Assembly: GCF_014323725.1 (NCBI RefSeq)
Contig: NZ_JABVED010000003.1
Location: forward strand, 310,001-374,000
DNA: 64,000 nt
Source of the DNA: Actinokineospora xionganensis
GTDB taxonomy: Bacteria > Actinomycetota > Actinomycetes > Mycobacteriales > Pseudonocardiaceae
Reading direction: 5' to 3'
Positions within the stretch are counted from its first letter, which is position 1. Every line of letters begins with the position of its first letter. Positions 41,035 to 48,120 of this stretch are shown here, piece by piece. Under the pieces are notes generated by a model, which was given only the letters and a program-made list of their open reading frames with translations, did no database searches and was not told where the DNA came from. Made by a program: the position numbers and the translations under genes.

Positions 41035-44000
41035 TTACCAAGGCTGCTCCGAGCGAAGGGCGATCACAGACTCTTCGATTCCCTTGACATGCGGGAAAGC
41101 CCGCTTGAGTGCTTGGCCGATCTGCTTACCGAGACGGACGAGGTCTTCCGGATCCTTGTCATCGGGCATGATTTTTATATTGTCGCTGTCCAAACCCGGA
41201 TAAGTACTGTCAATTTCGTTGAAGGTTTCCTGGTCGACTACTACGTAGAGGTCGACATCGAAGTCGTAGGGGTCGAAGCGGGTCTTCCCTTTGTGTGGGC
41301 CACGCCAGCCGGTCTGCATGCTGCCGATGTATCCGATCTCGTGGCCGCGGTAGCGGAAGTCGGCGATCACGTTGTTGATCGTGGCTTGCATCTCTCGGAA
41401 CGAAGCCTCCCAGGCCGCCGTGCCCTCCCGATCCATGGTGGCCCCCGCGTTGCCCTCGGCCAGGGCTGGGTCGCCGGTCGTGGCCGCGAATCCCGCCAAC
41501 TCGTTCATGAGGTTCTCGGCATCCGCTGCAAACCCTCGGATCAACCCCTCAGCCCGGAGTCTTCCTTCTGGCGAGAGCGCGTACTCGTCCTTCTTCTTCG
41601 GGAAGAGGTCGTCCCACAGTGTCTTGAATTGCTTGGTCTGGCGGGACTGGAGGTCGCGGACGCGGTCAGCGTGTTCCGTTCCGAAGCGTTCTCGGGTCGT
41701 GGGGTCGGCGGTGTGGAGCATGTAGCTGCGGAAGTTGTCGATGCCGATCCAGGCGCGGCGGAACTCGGGGGTGCCGGGCAGCTCACCCGCGAAGCTGTCG
41801 GCGAGTTCGGTGGCCGCGGTGCTGTCGAGGTTAAGGGCGTCCTGGAGGGCGGCGGTGGCGGCGCCGACGTCGGCCGCCCTGCGGGGATCGGGGCGGTCCT
41901 CCAGCCGGGTCACGGCGCGGGTCAGGCGGTGCGTCGCCGCGCGGGCTTCGAACATCGCCCGCACGGGCGCGGGCACGGTCGGGCCGCCGTTGCGGGCGTA
42001 GGCGTTGGCGAAGTCGTCGCGGAGCTGGGTGATCGCCGCCGGAGACAGCCCGAACTCGGAACCGAAGTGGCCGATGCGCTGGGTGAACAGCGCCACGTCG
42101 CGAGCCGGTGTGCCGATGGGGCTGCCTGCGGCGTCCATCGACTGGTGCAAAGTGGGGGCGTCGATGAGCGTCACGCCCGCGTCCGCGTCCCAGAGGAAGT
42201 TGCCCAGGTGGGCGTCGCCATGGGCCAGGCCTGCTGGACCCGGGTCGGCCATGGCGTCGGCGATGGTGGCGTCCATCGCGGCGTCGATCTGGTCGAGGTC
42301 GATGCCGAGCCGATCCAGGATCGGCCGTCGGGCATCCAGCTCGGACAGGTGGTCGCGGATCGCGTCGGCGTGCGGGTTCAGATAGGCCGGTGATGCCGGG
42401 CGGTCGCCTCCACGGTGCAGTTCGGCCATGCCCTCGGCGACACCGGTGACGGCCCGGCGCAGATCGTCCATCGCCCTGTCGCGGTCCCAGGCCAGCGGGA
42501 CCCGGCGGAGCAGGCCGTCGACCGGGTCGCCCGGAGCGAGTGCGGAGAACAGCGCACCGCGGCGCGTGCCGTCCGGGCCGGGCACCGAGGCGACCGCGAG
42601 GACGTCGGGCACACCGAAACTGGTCAGGTTGGCTTGGTGGAGCCGATCCGCTGCCGACAACTCGCTGGCGAACTCAGCCCCGTCCGGCACGACCTTGACG
42701 TAGCCGACCGGCTCGCCGTCCACCAACACCTGGTACACCGGGCGGGTGGTCCGGGCGCGACCCTCGTGGCCGCCGACCGGCTCCAGCGTCACGTCGCCGT
42801 CGAACACCGTCGCGACCAGCTCGCCGATCGAGTCCGGTGAGTCGTCTCGCAGGCTCGGCAGCCCGTTGAGCAAGTCCGCCACCGCGTCAGGGTCGACATC
42901 GCCGGTGTCGGTGCGTGTCAGCGCCGCCGCCTGGCGGGCCGCGTCGACCGTGTCCTGGGCACGGCCGTCGGTGTGGCGCAACGGGTCCGTGGACTGCTCT
43001 GACCCGTCGGTCGACTGGCCGGGGCTCTCCCCGCCGCGTTGCTGTGCCTGGGACTGGTGGGGCGGTTTCTCGCCAGGTCGTTCGTCGGCGCCGTCGTCGT
43101 CGCCTCGACGCGCCGCTCCCTTGGGCGCTTGCTGGGGAAGATCGCCCTTGCCGTCCGTCCCCCAGCGCGGCGTGTGGCCGGGCGGGAAGGGGCTTTCGTC
43201 GATCTTCCTGCTGCCATCCGGACCGAACGTGTGCCATTCCCCGTTCGGCGGCCACCCCGGTCGAACGCCGGGCCCTTCGTAGCTGTTGCGGGATTGACTG
43301 GCGAACACATTGCCGGCGTAGTCGACCCAGGCGTCCGTGGTGGGTGCGATGACCTCGACCCCGGTCTTCTTCGCCAGTTCCGCGGCGAAGCCGTCGGGCA
43401 GCTTCCCGGTGCCGCAGCCGATCAACAGGATCGGTGTCTCCCCGTCCCAGTCCGGGTTGGCCCGCATGATGTCGGCGACATCGTCCGCGGTGAGGGTGGA
43501 CCTTCCTGCCTTGACGTGTCGTTCGGCTCCGTGCATGTCGATGACGTAGGCGCCGGGGATCGGCGCCACCTGGTTGGCTGTGTGCCGTTCGTTGCCCTCA
43601 GAGCGGTCGAAGATCGACATGCCCGCGTCGGTCTTCTGGATGTGCTCGCGCACCTTGTCGAGCCGCTCGTCGGACAGTTCGCCGATTCGCTGACCGAGTG
43701 GGCGTTCGGGCTTCGCCGCCTGGTCGGCGCGTTCCCGTGCTCGCAGTTGCTCGGCGCGCCGCGTGGCCGCATCCGCTGCCACTTTCGCCTCGTGCTCTTG
43801 CCTTTCCTGCTCCCGCCGTTCCAGAGCCGCGCTGCCCTCAGGCCCGAATGACTGGCCGTCGGACGCGTCGGAGGGCCGCATGGGCGCTCCGGAAGCGGCG
43901 ACTTGGGGCGGTACGCCAAACGAGGAGGGGCGTCCCTGGTCGTAGAGCGTTGTCGGGCGGGGCTGGTTCGCGCCGGGTGGATGGCCGAAGCCGTTGGGGG

Positions 44001-46698
44001 ACGTCCGTGCCGGGGCGGATGCCTGGTTCGCTATGGCATTCGCGGGCGACCCGGTGGCGTTCGGCTGGTGTGGTGTCGTGCGCCCGGGCGACTGTGCGGC
44101 CGGTGGCTGAGTGGGCGGGGTCCGGAAGCCTTCCGCGTCGCGGTGGGCCCGGTCCGGTTCCCTGGGTGACTCGTCGCCGAGCCGCGGTGAAGCCGAAGAC
44201 TGTTGGTCACGATCTGTTCCCTGGCCCGCGGTGCGCTGGTCGGGTTGCGCGGTCGGCGTCGGATCGGCGGGCTTCTGGTTGCCGATGAAGTCCGGGTTGG
44301 GCTCGAACGGCCCGTCCACATACCTGCCCGGGGGACCGCTGTCATAGGAGACCTTGTGCCAGCCCGCGACGTATCGCCAGTCGATGCCGCCGGGAAACAG
44401 GACTTCACTTTCCCCGCGGCCCCGGTCACCGGCCGCCGCCATGGTCGGATCCGTGAGGATGCCGCCCGGGGCCTGGATGACGTAGAGCCTGCCGGAACCT
44501 GTTTCCCCGCGGCCGACCTCTGCCTCGGTCGACGTGCTGACGAATCCGTTCTGGTCCCCGCCGACGTGTTTCCTCAAGTCCGGGTTGGCGGAGTCCCAGG
44601 GGCGGAATCCACCATCTGCCTTGATCTGTTCCGGTGAGCGCCGATCCCCGCGGTAGAGGACGTTCTCCTTGTCCTGCCAGCCGTCTTCGGGTCGCACGAA
44701 GATCTTGGGCACGCCGTATTTGGCCGGGTCGGTGTGTTCCAGTGGCACTGGTGGCAGACCATCGGCTCTGGGTGCGGGAGCCTGCGCAGGGGGCTGGACG
44801 TTCGCCGGAGCGCCGTCGTGACGGGCGGGCCCGGAAACGTTGGCGGGCGGGCCATAGTTGCCGGGTGCCCCAGGATGCGGGCGCGACTCGGGTCGGCCCT
44901 GACCGAACGGTGGGCCTTGAGGACGCGGCGGCGGGTGATACCCGCCAGGCCTTGGCGGCATTGGTTGCCCCGGCGGGCCACCATAGGGCGGGTTGTTGTA
45001 TCCGGGGTTCGGAACACCCGGGTTGACCGGTCGCCCAGGAGCCGGTTGGGCGTATCCCAGGCTGGGGTTAGACGGATGGGGGGCACGGGCGGGCGGTGTG
45101 CCTGGCCCGGGCGGGGCATAGCCCCGCTGTGGGTGCGGTCCGCCCGGTGGCGTGCCGCGACCAGGTTGCGAAGGTCCTGGGTACGGCCTGCCTGCCGGTG
45201 GCATGCCGCGGCTCGGTTGGCCGGATCCCTGCTGTGGGTGCGGTCCGCCCGCCAGTGGTGTGCCCCGACCCTGCTGCGGAAGCCCCTGCAGCGGGTGCGG
45301 TCCGGCGGTGGGCGGCATGCCGCGGCCAGGACCATGCCGCGGATGGGGTGCGCCTGCTGGGGCGGTGCCCCGGCCCGGCTGGTTCGGGCCCGCGGGTCCG
45401 TGGTGCGGCTGCCCGCCCGCGGGAACGCCGGGTCCGGAGTGGTTGCGCATGGGTGGCCTGTCGAGGCCCGGCCTGCCACTTGGCGGCGGGGAGCCCGGCG
45501 AACCAGAACCGGTGCGGTGTGGGGGATTCCCACCGTGGGGATGGCCGGTCAGGCCCGGCGCGCTCTGCGGTCGGGGCCCGGGCGCCGCTGGTGCGCTTTG
45601 GCCGGGTGGGCCGGTGTTCGCGGCAGGTGCCACCGGGTGAGTTGGTCTGCCTGTGGTGTGTGCGGGGGGCGGGCTACCAGCGCCTCCACGACCTGTGCCC
45701 GGGTTGGCGGGGCCGCTCGGGAATCCGGGGGCTCCTTGGCGTGGCGCGGCTGGGCCTGCGGGGGTTCCTGGCCTGCCCTGCTGCCCGGCGGCATTCTGCG
45801 CGGCTGAACGGGCCGGCCCCTGCGGCGACCCACCGCGCCCTTGTTGACCGGTCGCGCCAGTGGATCCCGGTTGAAATCCGCCGCCCGCCTGCCGCGGTGG
45901 CGCGCCTGCCGGGGGCGTTCCCTGCCTGCCCGCTTGGCCTGCCGCGTTCTGCGGAGTCGACTGTCCCGCGGGTCCGGAGGTGGGACCGGCCTGGGCGGGC
46001 GCACGGTTCCCGGTGCTCTGGGTCGGACCGGAAGTCGGGGTGGCCGCTGGGCGGGGACCATTTCGCGGATCACCCGCGGGTGGACCGCCGCCGGGGCGGG
46101 AACCGCCTGAAGGCGTCGTCGCCTTGTTGATGTTCGAGGTGGGCCCAGTGGAGTTGGCCGTGGCGGCGTTCGACTGCCCCCCTCGCACGGTCGGCGAACT
46201 CGACGGGCGGGCCGCGTTGCCGCTGCTGCCGGATTGCCCGGTGCCGCCCGACCCACGCGAGACCGTCGGTGACGAACCTTTGCTTTCGATCCCGCCCAGC
46301 TTCGACGCCGCGGCCTGGTCCGTTCCCCGGGTGGCCTGTGCCGTCGCCTTGGTTTTGGCGCCGGCGTTCTCCGCCGCCGTGGCTGCCTTGTCCGCGCCGC
46401 TGCGCGCGGTGGCGATCGCCTCATCGGCCCGTCCCATGGCGACCTGGCCGAACACACCGGCGCTGCCTGAGCTCGCGCCGATGTTCAGCTTCGCCGCCAC
46501 CCCGTCGCGGAGTTGGCTGCTGCGGGCGGCGATCCGCCCGCCCAGCGACTCGACGGAGTCGGCGTTCATCCCGACGCCGCGGCCCCCGCTGACGCCCGGC
46601 GAAGAAGACCCGCTCGACGACGATGACGACGGCCTGCCGCTGTCGCCGCCGTGGTTCGTCGTCGAAGGTGAGCTGTCGTTCCCCCTGCGCCGGGCCAT
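41035..46698 (-). CDS. Giant multidomain polymorphic toxin: ADP-ribosyltransferase, clan CD-like protease, APH-like kinase, nucleotidyltransferase
   Basis: An 1887-residue protein. Residues 1-150 are Ser/Ala-rich helix; ~150-645 are Pro/Gly/Gln/Ala-rich low complexity. Residues 660-785 resemble pertussis-type ART domains: Arg683 in LYRGDRR, STS at 721-723, ExE at 763-765 in GESEVLFPGGIDWRYVAGW. A second linker leads to 1020-1165 with VIDMHG (His1056) and ILLIGCG (Cys1095), the clan CD peptidase dyad pattern. Residues 1290-1590 form an APH/choline-kinase-like lobe: Lys1335, AHGDAHLGN (Asp1495, Asn1500), LIDAP (Asp1513). Residues 1700-1887 hold GSMQTG (1792-1797) and DFDVDLYVVV (Asp1812, 1814, 1816), a Pol-beta-type nucleotidyltransferase. 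It follows a WXG-type gene by a 1-nt overlap. Activities are inferred from motifs only. Confidence 0.85.
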   Translation of the reverse strand: MARRRGNDSSPSTTNHGGDSGRPSSSSSSGSSSPGVSGGRGVGMNADSVESLGGRIAARSSQLRDGVAAKLNIGASSGSAGVFGQVAMGRADEAIATARSGADKAATAAENAGAKTKATAQATRGTDQAAASKLGGIESKGSSPTVSRGSGGTGQSGSSGNAARPSSSPTVRGGQSNAATANSTGPTSNINKATTPSGGSRPGGGPPAGDPRNGPRPAATPTSGPTQSTGNRAPAQAGPTSGPAGQSTPQNAAGQAGRQGTPPAGAPPRQAGGGFQPGSTGATGQQGRGGSPQGPARSAAQNAAGQQGRPGTPAGPAAPRQGAPGFPSGPANPGTGRGGAGSPPPAHTTGRPTHPVAPAANTGPPGQSAPAAPGPRPQSAPGLTGHPHGGNPPHRTGSGSPGSPPPSGRPGLDRPPMRNHSGPGVPAGGQPHHGPAGPNQPGRGTAPAGAPHPRHGPGRGMPPTAGPHPLQGLPQQGRGTPLAGGPHPQQGSGQPSRGMPPAGRPYPGPSQPGRGTPPGGPHPQRGYAPPGPGTPPARAPHPSNPSLGYAQPAPGRPVNPGVPNPGYNNPPYGGPPGQPMPPRPGGYHPPPRPQGPPFGQGRPESRPHPGAPGNYGPPANVSGPARHDGAPANVQPPAQAPAPRADGLPPVPLEHTDPAKYGVPKIFVRPEDGWQDKENVLYRGDRRSPEQIKADGGFRPWDSANPDLRKHVGGDQNGFVSTSTEAEVGRGETGSGRLYVIQAPGGILTDPTMAAAGDRGRGESEVLFPGGIDWRYVAGWHKVSYDSGPPGRYVDGPFEPNPDFIGNQKPADPTPTAQPDQRTAGQGTDRDQQSSASPRLGDESPREPDRAHRDAEGFRTPPTQPPAAQSPGRTTPHQPNATGSPANAIANQASAPARTSPNGFGHPPGANQPRPTTLYDQGRPSSFGVPPQVAASGAPMRPSDASDGQSFGPEGSAALERREQERQEHEAKVAADAATRRAEQLRARERADQAAKPERPLGQRIGELSDERLDKVREHIQKTDAGMSIFDRSEGNERHTANQVAPIPGAYVIDMHGAERHVKAGRSTLTADDVADIMRANPDWDGETPILLIGCGTGKLPDGFAAELAKKTGVEVIAPTTDAWVDYAGNVFASQSRNSYEGPGVRPGWPPNGEWHTFGPDGSRKIDESPFPPGHTPRWGTDGKGDLPQQAPKGAARRGDDDGADERPGEKPPHQSQAQQRGGESPGQSTDGSEQSTDPLRHTDGRAQDTVDAARQAAALTRTDTGDVDPDAVADLLNGLPSLRDDSPDSIGELVATVFDGDVTLEPVGGHEGRARTTRPVYQVLVDGEPVGYVKVVPDGAEFASELSAADRLHQANLTSFGVPDVLAVASVPGPDGTRRGALFSALAPGDPVDGLLRRVPLAWDRDRAMDDLRRAVTGVAEGMAELHRGGDRPASPAYLNPHADAIRDHLSELDARRPILDRLGIDLDQIDAAMDATIADAMADPGPAGLAHGDAHLGNFLWDADAGVTLIDAPTLHQSMDAAGSPIGTPARDVALFTQRIGHFGSEFGLSPAAITQLRDDFANAYARNGGPTVPAPVRAMFEARAATHRLTRAVTRLEDRPDPRRAADVGAATAALQDALNLDSTAATELADSFAGELPGTPEFRRAWIGIDNFRSYMLHTADPTTRERFGTEHADRVRDLQSRQTKQFKTLWDDLFPKKKDEYALSPEGRLRAEGLIRGFAADAENLMNELAGFAATTGDPALAEGNAGATMDREGTAAWEASFREMQATINNVIADFRYRGHEIGYIGSMQTGWRGPHKGKTRFDPYDFDVDLYVVVDQETFNEIDSTYPGLDSDNIKIMPDDKDPEDLVRLGKQIGQALKRAFPHVKGIEESVIALRSEQPW

Positions 46699-47531
46699 CA
46701 GGCGTTGGCCGGCGGCATTTCGTAGGGCTGGACCGCGTCGTAGGCCGTCTTCGCGTAGTCGCCGTAGTCGGCGAAGCGCTCCAGGCCCTTGATCAGGCCC
46801 TGCATTTTCTCGCCCAGCGCCTTGAGTCTGCCGCCCATGCGGGCCATGGCCGCGGTGAGCTTGGACAGCTTGCCCGCGATCTTCGTGGCCAGCATCGCCG
46901 CCCGGGTCCCCGCGTAGCCCGCGAAGGCGGCGATGGACGAACCGAAGGTGACGGCCGCCGACGCCGCGGCGATCAGCGCGGCCGCGATCAATTCGCCGAT
47001 CAGGTCGGAGATCATGTCGAACACCATGGCGCGCAGTTCGCAGACGATCGCGCCGGACAACGCGTAGATCGCCGCCGTACCGTCCATTGTGGACCCAAGC
47101 GCGTCGTACTCCGCCGCCATCTGGTCCATGTTGGCGCGGAACGCGTCGCTTGCCTCGCCCGACCAGTCGTCGACCGAGCCCATGTCCTCACGGTGCTCCT
47201 GGGCGATCATCTTCATCTCCAGCGCCGCGGACTTGAGTTGGTCGACGTTGGCGTTGATCTCGTCCGGGTTGCCCAGCAGCGCGTCGAGCGGCTCGCGCAG
47301 GAAGCTGACGTGCTCGAGCAGCCAACCAACTCCCGCCGACGCGATCCCGGCCAGTGGGTTGGCGGCGAACCCCACCGTCTCCACCACCAGACCCGCGCCG
47401 CCGATGGCGACGTCGAGAAAGTCCGGCCCCTCGCCTTCGGCGTCCGCCGTCAGCGACTGGACGAACCCGTCAACGCTCTCGACAATGCCCGCACCACTGG
47501 ACCACGTGGTCGAACTCGCTTCCTCGGACAC
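46698..47531 (-). CDS. Long WXG100-superfamily protein, probable toxin partner
   Basis: A 277-residue protein. The central helical region carries VDDWSGEASDAFRANMDQMA, the W-x-G turn of the WXG100/ESX substrate superfamily, flanked by helices (NVDQLKSAALEMKMIAQEHR before, AEYDALGSTMDGTAAIY after). Two strongly hydrophobic Ala/Ile segments lie at about 45-72 and 165-210. The stop shares one base with the toxin ATG (TGATG). Such proteins commonly act as secretion partners or chaperones for type VII-exported polymorphic toxins; here that role is inferred from coupling. Confidence 0.82.
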   Translation of the reverse strand: MSEEASSTTWSSGAGIVESVDGFVQSLTADAEGEGPDFLDVAIGGAGLVVETVGFAANPLAGIASAGVGWLLEHVSFLREPLDALLGNPDEINANVDQLKSAALEMKMIAQEHREDMGSVDDWSGEASDAFRANMDQMAAEYDALGSTMDGTAAIYALSGAIVCELRAMVFDMISDLIGELIAAALIAAASAAVTFGSSIAAFAGYAGTRAAMLATKIAGKLSKLTAAMARMGGRLKALGEKMQGLIKGLERFADYGDYAKTAYDAVQPYEMPPANA

Positions 47532-47552
47532 GCACTACCCCCCAGACCCGCG

Positions 47553-48056
47553 CTACTTCTTGAAGATCGCCGACTCGTCGCTGAAATCGCCGTCGTCGAG
47601 CGAGTTCACGCTCGGATCGGGGCGACGCGGCCTGGCCCTGGGCGGCTGCGGCGGCGGTTGCATCTCCTCGATGAACCCGGGCCGGTGACGTTCCGGCGCC
47701 ACGGGCGCCTCTTCCTCCGGCGGCACATACTCGGTGATCGCCCGCAGCGTCTCCGAGCCCGGCCCGTGCGCCGCCTCGAACACCTCGGCCACCTTCGACG
47801 CGGCCGAACGCTGGGCCTTGCGGGCCACCACCATGAGCTCCGCCGCCAACGCCGTGTGGGACTTGCCCATCGCCGCGGGAGTCAGACGGACATCGGTCAG
47901 CGCGCCGTTGGCCGCGACCGCCACCGTGATGGCGCCGTCGTCAGACGAAGCCGAGGACGCCGCACCGGCCAGGCCGTCCTGGACCATGGCGGCCTTGGCC
48001 TGTGCGGCGGCGATCTTCCCCTCGAAGTCGCGCATCCACTCTTCTGGCGATTTCAC
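47553..48056 (-). CDS. YbaB/EbfC-like protein of the toxin operon
   Basis: A 167-residue protein. The first ~100 residues have the YbaB/EbfC DNA-binding pattern (EEWMRDFEGKIAAAQAKAAM, then beta strands with ITVAVAANGALTDVRLTPAA and a long helix), and the rest is a charged Pro-rich tail. YbaB-like proteins of this sort often stand at the head of actinobacterial WXG/polymorphic-toxin operons. The GTG start follows a GGGGGG site. It is 21 nt upstream of the WXG gene and is the first gene of the island, 64 nt after the trehalose-phosphatase/GH15 stop. Confidence 0.82.
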   Translation of the reverse strand: MKSPEEWMRDFEGKIAAAQAKAAMVQDGLAGAASSASSDDGAITVAVAANGALTDVRLTPAAMGKSHTALAAELMVVARKAQRSAASKVAEVFEAAHGPGSETLRAITEYVPPEEEAPVAPERHRPGFIEEMQPPPQPPRARPRRPDPSVNSLDDGDFSDESAIFKK

Positions 48057-48120
48057 AGTCCCCCCAGGTATCCGGAACAGGCTGCCATACCCGGCAGCGT
48101 GACCGCAGGCGAAATGCCGA

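Noticed and set aside
40970-41041. TTG start at 41041 for immunity paralogue C
   Set aside because: It would add 24 residues not present in paralogues A and B. The ATG at 40969 aligns with both.
44574-46457. Long reverse and forward frames over the Pro/Gly-rich region of the toxin
   Set aside because: Low-complexity GC-rich DNA keeps all frames open. The only frame with domain motifs on both sides is the 1887-residue one.
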